NCBI GenBank assembly: GCA_965369945.1
Contig: CBDUST010000278.1
Coordinates: forward strand, 1 to 6,136
Reading direction: 5' to 3'
Source: JADFNO01 sp965369945
GTDB taxonomy: Bacteria > Planctomycetota > Phycisphaerae > Phycisphaerales > SM1A02
DNA length: 6,136 nt
Shown: positions 1-4,829 of the stretch, piece by piece
Numbering within the stretch: position 1 is the stretch's first letter
How the letters are laid out: the number at the start of each line of letters is the position of its first letter
Translations under genes and position numbers: made by a program
The notes under the pieces: generated by a model
Told to the model about the DNA's origin: nothing
The model's input: only the letters and a program-made list of their open reading frames with translations
Database searches by the model: none

Positions 1-50
1 TGGACGCATGGTTAGCTAGCAACTCAGTCAACCGATATCAAGGCTCTTCA

Positions 51-80
51 CCGGGCGCCAAATTGGCGCCCGGTTTTTTT
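51..80 (+). terminator. Rho-independent terminator of an upstream gene
   Basis: A perfect 9-bp GC-rich stem (CCGGGCGCC at 51-59, GGCGCCCGG at 65-73) closes a 5-nt loop and is followed directly by seven T residues (74-80). The T-tract lies only on the + strand side, so it ends a rightward transcript. The upstream gene must finish before base 50. TAG codons at 13-15 and 17-19 are candidate stops, but too little sequence is visible to identify that gene. Confidence 0.9.
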
Positions 81-432
81 GCTATCTGAGGTATTGAGCG
101 TTGGGGAAGCGTCGGCGCATCCGACCACTTGGACCTCCCCGCCCTCCTCTCCCTCCTCGCCAACTGGGGCCCGTGTCCTTCGCGGTTAGGGCATCGCCGC
201 TCATCCTGTCGGGCCATCCGACGGCAATCAATTCTTCTTGTCAATTTTGAGAGTTTCCGCAAGAGCCACCCTCGGCCGGGACATCAGTCAGAGTTCGGAT
301 ATCACCGGACCCAGTCGGTAGGTTGCGATCGTTGTGACCGCAACGCGCGAGTGGTCGCCAAGAGTTTCCGGCGACGAAGTTCCGTGAGCGCCGCGTCGAG
401 CAAATCGGCGCATCCTTCGGAGGAGAATGAAA
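81..432. other. Intergenic region without an intact gene
   Basis: This stretch separates the upstream terminator from the sugar dehydrogenase gene. The open frames crossing it on both strands have Arg/Ser-rich translations with no recognisable domain and look like GC-driven shadows. The one recognisable item is the short dockerin-tail-like peptide at 111-179. A GGAGGAG Shine-Dalgarno at 419-425 belongs to the next gene. I found no convincing -35/-10 pair, although a promoter for the downstream gene should lie here because a terminator precedes the region. Confidence 0.6.
111..179 (+). pseudogene. Possible remnant of a dockerin-like C-terminal tail
   Basis: In one + frame the DNA reads VGASDHLDLPALLSLLANWG followed by PC. 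The core LDLPALLSLLANWGPC closely resembles the second half of the dockerin-like repeat (a DLLALLANWGPC type ending) that commonly closes secreted planctomycete proteins. There is no Ca-binding D-x-D-G-D half before it, the frame is closed by a TGA at 87-89, and the frame runs on past the point where such proteins normally stop. It is therefore not an intact gene. It could be a decayed gene end or a chance GC-rich reading. Confidence 0.35.
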
Positions 433-1956
433 ATGCGCACGATTTCCAGAAAATCCATCACCGTCGTCGTATTTGGATGCGTGTCCTTGGCAGGTGCAAA
501 CCTCGTCCAAGCCCAGATCCCGCCTGGTGACTTCACGATTGAGCTGGAGCCAGTCGTGACGGGACTGGCTGCACCTCTTAGCGTCACCCATGCCGGAGAC
601 GGATCGGGACGTCTGTTCATCCCGGATCAGCCCGGCCAGATTTGGATCGTCCAGGACGGCGAGCTCTTGACCACTCCGTTCCTCGACATTGCAGACAAAC
701 TTCCGGAGCTCGACGAGTTTTTTGACGAACGCGGGCTGCTTGGAGTAGCTTTCCATCCAATGTACGAGGTGAACGGGCGGTTCTTTGTTCGTTACAGCTC
801 GCCGCGCGAAGGCGATGAGGACGAGCCGTGTTTCGGCACGACACGCGGCTGTCACACGGCGATCTTGGCGGAGTATCGTGTTTCGGACGATGACCCCAAC
901 ATCGCAGACCCCGATTCCGAGATCATTCTGTTCGCGATCGACGAGCCGCAGTTCAACCACGATGGCGGTGACGTCGCGTTCGGGCCGGATGGTTTTCTCT
1001 ACTTCACCTTGGGCGACGGCGGCGGGGCCCACGATGGGCTTGCCGACGATCCACCCTCTCACGGCCCGATCGGCAACGGGCAGAATATCGAGACCGCACT
1101 CGGCGCCATCTTGCGGATCAACGTCGACAGTCCCATCACAATTTGCCATGTCCCTCCGGGAAACCTGGGCAACGGCCGCACCATAACCATTGCCCGGGCG
1201 GCATTGCCGGCCCACCTCGCCCATGGTGATACGATCGGCCCCTGTGATGGGGACGACGATCCCGCATCTTTGCCCTATGGCATTCCGTCGGACAACCCTT
1301 TCGCGGCGACAACCGGCGCGGACGAGATCTACGCCTACGGGTTGCGCAACCCATACAAGTTCTCATTCGATGATGGTCCGGGCGGAGACGGCACACTATT
1401 CCTCGCTGACGTCGGCCAAAACCTTTTCGAGGAGGTCAACGTCATCGTCAACGGCGGCAACTACGGTTGGGTGATCAAGGAGGGCTTCCACTGCTTTGAT
1501 CCGTTCGATCCCATCAACCCCCCGGATGAATGCCCCGACACCGGTCCCTTGGGCGAGCCGTTACTCGATCCGATCGTTGAGTACTCGCATCCCGGATCCG
1601 GATTCCCTCCGGAGGGCGGGATTACGGTGATCGGCGGTTTCGTCTATCGGGGATCACAGTCACCCAGCCTGGTCGGCACGTACGTTTTCGGTGATTTCGC
1701 CCAGGAATTCGTTTTGCCCTCGGGGAGCCTCTATTTTGTCGCCGAGTCCATGCCGGGCGACTTTGAGATCCGGCGCTTCAGAATCACCGAGGACGACATT
1801 CCGTATGAACTGTTCCTCAAGGGATTCGGCGAGGATGAGGACGGAGAGATCTATACATGCGGTTCAACCGCGCTCGCCCCGTTCGGTAACACGGGCGTTG
1901 TGGAGCGAATCGTCGTCGTGCAAGACGGAAGTCCCTTTAGTCGGCTGGGAAACTGA
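433..1956 (+). CDS. Secreted PQQ-dependent sugar dehydrogenase-like protein (GSDH family) with an inserted Cys/His module
   Basis: The family comprises soluble beta-propeller quinoproteins that oxidise sugars with PQQ; the substrate here cannot be read from sequence. The product is 507 aa. A signal peptide is visible: basic n-region RTISRKS, hydrophobic ITVVVFGCVSLAG, likely cleavage after VQA (residue 27), so it should be exported. Family motifs, in order: GLLGVAFHP; FNHDGG with the probable catalytic His176; GPDGFLYFTLGDGGG (Asp195); LGAILRINVD; YGLRNPYKFSFD (Arg305-Asn306); DVGQNLFEEVN (326-336); NYGW (343-346); GGFVYRG; FGEDEDGEIY near the end. A module of about 35 residues (about 237-271, ICHVPPGN to HGDTIGPC) is inserted between LRINVD and YGIPSDNPF. 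I chose ATG 433 because GGAGG (419-423) lies 9 nt upstream; ATG 427 in the same frame would sit only 3 nt away and adds two residues. The gene appears monocistronic. Unlike many relatives in planctomycetes, it has no dockerin tail. Confidence 0.88.
   Translation: MRTISRKSITVVVFGCVSLAGANLVQAQIPPGDFTIELEPVVTGLAAPLSVTHAGDGSGRLFIPDQPGQIWIVQDGELLTTPFLDIADKLPELDEFFDERGLLGVAFHPMYEVNGRFFVRYSSPREGDEDEPCFGTTRGCHTAILAEYRVSDDDPNIADPDSEIILFAIDEPQFNHDGGDVAFGPDGFLYFTLGDGGGAHDGLADDPPSHGPIGNGQNIETALGAILRINVDSPITICHVPPGNLGNGRTITIARAALPAHLAHGDTIGPCDGDDDPASLPYGIPSDNPFAATTGADEIYAYGLRNPYKFSFDDGPGGDGTLFLADVGQNLFEEVNVIVNGGNYGWVIKEGFHCFDPFDPINPPDECPDTGPLGEPLLDPIVEYSHPGSGFPPEGGITVIGGFVYRGSQSPSLVGTYVFGDFAQEFVLPSGSLYFVAESMPGDFEIRRFRITEDDIPYELFLKGFGEDEDGEIYTCGSTALAPFGNTGVVERIVVVQDGSPFSRLGN
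1138..1245 (+). other. Inserted CHxPPGN...AHLAHGD...C module within the sugar dehydrogenase
   Basis: Residues about 236-271 of the propeller protein read TICHVPPGN, then RTITIARAALPAHLAHGD, then TIGPC. Similar CHxPPGNP-x-HTITV-AHLAHGDxxGxC segments recur, from memory, in many unrelated secreted bacterial proteins, usually as a stand-alone piece or at a terminus. The two Cys (238 and 271) could form a disulfide, and His239, His261 and His264 could bind a metal; both are inference. An acidic DGDDD run follows directly and leads back into the propeller at YGIPSDNPF. The surrounding propeller motifs stay in frame, so the insertion appears to be tolerated. Confidence 0.65.
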
Positions 1957-1968
1957 TGACTAGATGAC

Positions 1969-2007
1969 CGTGCGCGAAGATGCGCCGCGACAAGATCATC
2001 GCGCACG
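1969..2007. repeat. Inverted repeat (hairpin) just after the sugar dehydrogenase stop codon
   Basis: CGTGCGCGA at 1969-1977 pairs perfectly with TCGCGCACG at 1999-2007. One mismatch further in, GAT (1979-1981) can pair with ATC (1995-1997). The hairpin begins 12 bp after the stop codon, which suits a transcript-ending or mRNA-stabilising structure. No T-run follows on either side, so it is not a classical intrinsic terminator. Confidence 0.45.
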
Positions 2008-2154
2008 CCGCCGACACGACCAGGTAGATATGGTCAACTGCCAGGCTATAGCACGCAGAGGAATTCGCCTCGCGAACTTCCTGACCCCAGTGTGAATCGA
2101 GGTCGCAAGTGCAATCTCTTAACCGGGAGGGTCGAAATCGGCCTCATGATTGAT

Positions 2155-2304
2155 TAGGTTCTGTCTGATGAATAGTGGGACGGGCATCTCGCCTCGGCGA
2201 GTCGCCTATGGAGACTTGCCCGTTTTTAAGAGTCAAGACGACGGGCTGGGAGCCCGTCCCACCAAGAATGAAGTGCACTCTTTTGATCCATCAGACAGAA
2301 CCTA
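2155..2304. mobile_element. MITE-like element with 16-bp perfect terminal inverted repeats
   Basis: TAGGTTCTGTCTGATG (2155-2170) is repeated exactly in reverse complement at 2289-2304. A second matching pair lies inside: GTGGGACGGGC (2175-2185) and GCCCGTCCCAC (2252-2262). The right arm has about 26 extra bases (2263-2288) that the left arm lacks. No transposase fits in 150 bp, so if mobile the element is non-autonomous. The outermost dinucleotide is TA at both ends, which could be a TA target duplication as made by IS630/Tc1-mariner transposases. Because TA is palindromic, it cannot be told apart from part of the repeat. Internal sub-hairpins include ACGGGCT-GGG-AGCCCGT (2241-2257). No other copy occurs in this window. 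Confidence 0.72.
2180..2227 (+). terminator. Possible terminator hairpin inside the MITE-like element
   Basis: ACGGGCA (2180-2186) pairs with TGCCCGT (2217-2223), and TTTTT (2223-2227) follows on the + strand, overlapping the last paired base. The 30-nt interior can form a further small hairpin (CTCGC 2188-2192 with GCGAG 2197-2201). This could end read-through from the sugar dehydrogenase gene and insulate the operon downstream. The long interior, and competition from the larger inverted repeat of the element, lower confidence. Confidence 0.35.
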
Positions 2305-2326
2305 GACGAGGTCCATGGCCTCCGCC

Positions 2327-2340
2327 GTAGCCGACCCTAC
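2327..2340. promoter_or_regulatory. Possible second MntR-box-like palindrome
   Basis: GTAGCCGACCCTAC has the same length and near-identical arms as the palindrome over the operon promoter (GTAGC-N4-GCTAC), with one arm mismatch (C in place of G). Its symmetric part is CCGTAG (2325-2330) and CTACGG (2337-2342). It lies about 165 bp upstream of the promoter. It could be an auxiliary operator for looping or a chance match. Confidence 0.25.
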
Positions 2341-2484
2341 GGATGTAACCCGGCCGGCCCACCTTTGCGAACCCGTTTAATCGGCCCCAACCGGCTGCAA
2401 CTGCCTTGTTCTTAGGGGTTTGGGGACTGTTCGCGGCGATCGAACCCCGCCGTCCGGCCTCCCTCGAGCAGGCAGGAACCGCAC

Positions 2485-2512
2485 TTGCCTCATCCGTAGC
2501 TTATGCTACAAT
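2485..2512 (+). promoter_or_regulatory. Sigma70-type extended -10 promoter of the metal-transport operon
   Basis: TTGCCT (2485-2490) as -35 and TACAAT (2507-2512) as -10 are separated by 16 bp. TGC directly before the -10 gives an extended -10 element. Transcription would start near 2519, leaving a leader of roughly 20 nt that contains the GGGAG ribosome-binding site (2529-2533) of the first regulator. No other promoter-like pair is evident between the MITE-like element and the gene. Confidence 0.6.
2496..2509. promoter_or_regulatory. Candidate MntR operator overlapping the -10 box
   Basis: GTAGC-TTAT-GCTAC is a perfect 5-bp inverted repeat with a 4-bp centre, and its right arm overlaps the -10 hexamer. 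Its TAGC-N4-GCTA core matches the core of the enterobacterial MntR box as I recall it (ATAGC-N4-GCTAT). Position and core both suit repression by the MntR-type protein encoded 33 bp downstream, that is, autoregulation of the operon. The link to this regulator is inference from position and core similarity. Confidence 0.5.
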
Positions 2513-2541
2513 TGGGCTGAGTCACACCGGGAGATTTTACA

Positions 2542-3009
2542 ATGCCGCTGCGCACACGACCCAAGACACGCCGCAACAACCGTCCCGCAGCCCCCAGCCA
2601 GACCTTCCGCAAGGCTCGGGCTGACCATGCAACCGAAACTGCCCAGGACTACGTCGAGGCTGTCTCGGACATCGTGCGCAATCAGGGCGAGTGTCGTGTC
2701 AAGGACCTGTCGGAATTGCTGGGCGTGTCGCACGTCACGGTAAGTCGGGCCGTCGCCAGGTTCCAACAGCAGCGATTGATTACAACCGAGCCTTACCGGC
2801 CGATCCGGCTCACGGCAAAGGGCGAACAGCTGGCCGCTGAGAGTCGGCGACGTCACGAGATCGTTCTGGCGTTCCTTGAAGCGATCGGCGTTCCCAAACG
2901 AGATTCACGGCGCGACGCTGAGGGAATCGAGCACCACGTCGGGCAAGTCACGCTCCGGTGCATGGAGCGGTTCATTCGACAACGACGCCGATTGGCGGGT
3001 AAGAAATGA
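2542..3009 (+). CDS. mntR: MntR-type metal-responsive transcriptional regulator (DtxR superfamily)
   Basis: This is a cytoplasmic DNA-binding repressor that senses Mn2+ (or Fe2+). At 155 aa it matches the length of enterobacterial MntR. After a basic N-terminal tail (1-30) come a winged helix-turn-helix (about 34-90; recognition-helix region GVSHVTVSRAVARF) and the metal-binding/dimerisation helices (95-150). All six metal ligands of Bacillus MntR are present at the same spacing: Asp36, Glu39, His105, Glu127, Glu130, His131 (from QDYVE, RRHEIV and DAEGIEHH). Like other MntR proteins, it lacks the SH3 domain of DtxR. ATG 2542 is preceded by GGGAG (2529-2533) at 8-nt spacing and by a good promoter. 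It is the first gene of a run with FeoA/FeoB-type genes, 43 bp before the next. MntR normally controls Mn uptake (mntH, mntABC), so a place ahead of Fe-transport genes is notable. Its exact metal is not certain. Confidence 0.92.
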   Translation: MPLRTRPKTRRNNRPAAPSQTFRKARADHATETAQDYVEAVSDIVRNQGECRVKDLSELLGVSHVTVSRAVARFQQQRLITTEPYRPIRLTAKGEQLAAESRRRHEIVLAFLEAIGVPKRDSRRDAEGIEHHVGQVTLRCMERFIRQRRRLAGKK

Positions 3010-3052
3010 AACGCCGCGCGACACAGGCCGCCCACATGAAAGGACGCGGCCA

Positions 3053-4018
3053 ATGACGCTGCTGGCGTGGTGGAACCAGACTCGCAGAACGCGTCAGCGC
3101 GTTCTGATCGAGGACGCCCTCAAGCATCTGCACGAATCGCAGTGGCAAGGCCGCCGCGCTACGACGGCCTCTCTTGCTGGCGCGCTCCAGATGCGGCCGC
3201 GCGCCGTGTTCAGACTCTGTGCGCGCATGCAGTCGCAAGGTTGGCTGCGGTCCGCTGACGGCGAATTGCACCTGACGCCGGCCGGAGCGAAGCTGGCGCT
3301 TCAAGTCATTCGCGCTCACCGTCTGTGGGAACGATACCTGGCTGACGAAGCGCGCATGCCGTTGGCAGATGTTCATGCCGAGGCCGATCGCCGGGAACAC
3401 CATCGTGATGAGCGCGCGATTCAAGCGCTGGACGCGGCAATGGGACACCCCCAAACCGACCCGCACGGCGACCCGATCCCTACTGCTGAGGGAAAGCTGC
3501 CTCTATCCGCATCTCAACCACTGACCCAATGGCCCATCGATGAGCCGGCCGTGATCGTACACCTCGAAGACGAGCCTGAAGCTGTCTTCTCCCAAATTGC
3601 CGCCGAGGGATTACGGCCGGGTCAACGGATTCGGGTTGTCGAAGCGGATGACACGCGCATCGTCTTCGCCGACGATTCCGAAACGCACGTGCTTGCGCCG
3701 GTTGTGGCTGGAAACATCTTTGTGGCCGCCGCCGACCCCATCGCCGTCGCGCCGGCCATCGAGTTGCTCACGTCGCTTGTGCCCGGCGCTTCCGCGATCG
3801 TACACAAGCTCGATGATGTGTTGCAAGGCTTCACCCGGAGGCGCTTGCTCGACCTCGGCCTCACGCCCGGCGCTGAAGTCACCGCTGAGTATTCAAGCTT
3901 CCTCGGCGACCCAATGGCCTATCGCCTGCGCGGTTCTTTGATCGCGCTGCGGCGACAGCAAGCTCGACACATCCTGATCCGAACCAACGATGGAGCAGGA
4001 GATAACGGCCATGGCTGA
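3053..4018 (+). CDS. DtxR-type metal-dependent regulator fused to tandem SH3/FeoA domains
   Basis: The product is 321 aa, against about 230 for DtxR and about 75 for a free FeoA. Domains: winged helix (about 15-78, ending DGELHLTPAGAKLA); DtxR metal-binding/dimerisation helices (82-145); a first SH3/FeoA-like unit (about 163-225, VIVHLEDEPEAVFSQIAAEG to LAPVVAGNIFV); and a canonical FeoA domain (about 240-311, with RRRLLDLGLTPGAEV and DPMAYRLRGSLIALRRQQA). DtxR ligands map with a constant +10 offset: His89, Glu93, His108, Asp112 (Cys102 in DtxR), Glu115, His116; Glu20 or Asp21 replaces Met10. ATG 3053 was chosen for AAGGA (3040-3044) at 8-nt spacing; an in-frame ATG at 2876 would overlap mntR by 134 bp and add an unrelated tail. 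The gene overlaps FeoB-G by 8 bp. Likely roles, both inferred: repressor of this operon and FeoA partner of FeoB. Confidence 0.88.
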   Translation: MTLLAWWNQTRRTRQRVLIEDALKHLHESQWQGRRATTASLAGALQMRPRAVFRLCARMQSQGWLRSADGELHLTPAGAKLALQVIRAHRLWERYLADEARMPLADVHAEADRREHHRDERAIQALDAAMGHPQTDPHGDPIPTAEGKLPLSASQPLTQWPIDEPAVIVHLEDEPEAVFSQIAAEGLRPGQRIRVVEADDTRIVFADDSETHVLAPVVAGNIFVAAADPIAVAPAIELLTSLVPGASAIVHKLDDVLQGFTRRRLLDLGLTPGAEVTAEYSSFLGDPMAYRLRGSLIALRRQQARHILIRTNDGAGDNGHG

Positions 4019-4829
4019 ATGCTCAAGCTGCTCATCCTGCGCCTCTGCGGCCAACCTCGCGCAAATGGGGCTCGACATCGGCAAGTACGATTATGTCGTT
4101 GCCCTGGCGGGGAATCCCAACACCGGAAAAAGTAGCGTCTTCAACACCATCACCGGTCTCAAGCAACACACCGGGAACTGGCCCGGCAAAACCGTCACGC
4201 GGGCCGAGGGCGGGTACAAATTCAACGATCGTCGATACAAGCTCGTCGATCTGCCCGGCACGTATTCGCTCCTGTCCGCGGCTGAGGATGAAGAGATCGC
4301 CCGCAACTTCATTCTCTTTGGGCGCCCTGATTGCACCATCGTCGTCGCAGATGCCACGTGCCTGGAGCGCAACCTCAACCTCACGCTCCAGGTGCTGGAA
4401 ATCTCCGATCATGTCGTCCTTTGCGTAAACCTCATGGACGAAGCCAAGCGCAAGGGATTCGATATCGACCTCCGCGCGCTGTCGCGCGACCTCGGTGTTC
4501 CCGCGGTCGGCACTGTCGCCCGCACCGGAGAAGGTCTACATTCGCTTCTTGGTATTGTCGAGCAAGTGGTGACCGGCCAAATCGATACCAAGCCGCATCA
4601 AGTGCTGCGGGATGGCGCGTTCCAGCACGCCGTCTCTGAACTCGTGCCGCTCATCGAGGAATCCGTGCCGGGCCTGCCGAATCCGCGATGGGTTGCCATG
4701 CGTTTACTCGACGGCGATTTGCGCGTTCAACAAGCGCTGGTCAACGGCGATCTCGCCGACATCGCGCAACGTCAATACGAACCTGTCCAGCGCGTTCCCC
4801 TCACCGTCGCCTTGGAAGGTGCCCAATGA
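4011..4829 (+). CDS. feoB: FeoB N-terminal GTPase (NFeoB) as a separate protein
   Basis: This is the cytosolic G-protein half of the Fe2+ transporter FeoB, 272 aa and ending where full-length FeoB would enter its membrane part. GTPase motifs: G1 GNPNTGKS (34-41), G2 NWPGKT (56-61, Thr61), G3 DLPG (80-83), G4 NLMD (140-143), G5 around ARTGEG (170-175). A helical GDI-like region follows (about 200-255, RWVAMRLLDGD). The N-terminus carries a Cys cluster, CSSCSSC (Cys4, 7, 10), that could bind metal. ATG 4011 is preferred: AGGAGA (3997-4002) lies 8 nt upstream. ATG 3990 would add seven residues that are poorly placed for that site. The gene overlaps the regulator-FeoA gene by 8 bp and the permease gene by 4 bp (ATGA), which points to coupled translation. 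It presumably binds the permease to restore a working FeoB. Identification is certain; the split looks real rather than a sequencing error. Confidence 0.94.
   Translation: MAECSSCSSCASAANLAQMGLDIGKYDYVVALAGNPNTGKSSVFNTITGLKQHTGNWPGKTVTRAEGGYKFNDRRYKLVDLPGTYSLLSAAEDEEIARNFILFGRPDCTIVVADATCLERNLNLTLQVLEISDHVVLCVNLMDEAKRKGFDIDLRALSRDLGVPAVGTVARTGEGLHSLLGIVEQVVTGQIDTKPHQVLRDGAFQHAVSELVPLIEESVPGLPNPRWVAMRLLDGDLRVQQALVNGDLADIAQRQYEPVQRVPLTVALEGAQ

Larger units (their letters stand above)
1957..2541. other. Intergenic region between the sugar dehydrogenase gene and the feo-type operon
   Basis: This region of about 585 bp carries no supportable gene; its open frames are short and give no recognisable protein. 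From left to right it holds a long-stem hairpin just after the upstream stop (1969-2007), about 150 bp in which I see nothing, a 150-bp MITE-like inverted-repeat element (2155-2304), a small palindrome (2325-2342), about 140 bp of unassigned GC-rich sequence, and the promoter and operator of the metal-transport operon (2485-2512). Confidence 0.75.

Noticed and set aside
475..490. Lipobox around Cys in VVVFGC of the sugar dehydrogenase leader
   Set aside because: Phe at -2 does not fit a lipobox, the hydrophobic stretch continues past the Cys, and a clear VQA cleavage site follows.
129..530. A 133-codon + frame beginning at the dockerin-like peptide
   Set aside because: Only its first 17 or so residues resemble anything; the rest is Arg/Ser-rich and it overlaps the start of the next gene. 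No ribosome-binding site supports it.
241..1224. A 327-codon open frame on the - strand
   Set aside because: It lies opposite the sugar dehydrogenase gene, whose family motifs are clear; its translation has no recognisable domain. It is a shadow of GC-rich coding DNA.
2045..2052. GCTATAGC palindrome as another MntR-type site
   Set aside because: It is a simple 8-bp palindrome with the half-sites in the opposite order and no 4-bp centre; such words are expected by chance.
2406..2624. A 72-codon + frame across the operon promoter
   Set aside because: It has no ribosome-binding site, overlaps promoter elements and mntR in another frame, and shows no protein-like features.
2876..3052. Upstream ATG at 2876 for the DtxR/FeoA gene
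   Set aside because: It would overlap mntR by 134 bp, add 59 residues unrelated to the family and lacks a Shine-Dalgarno; ATG 3053 has AAGGA at good spacing.
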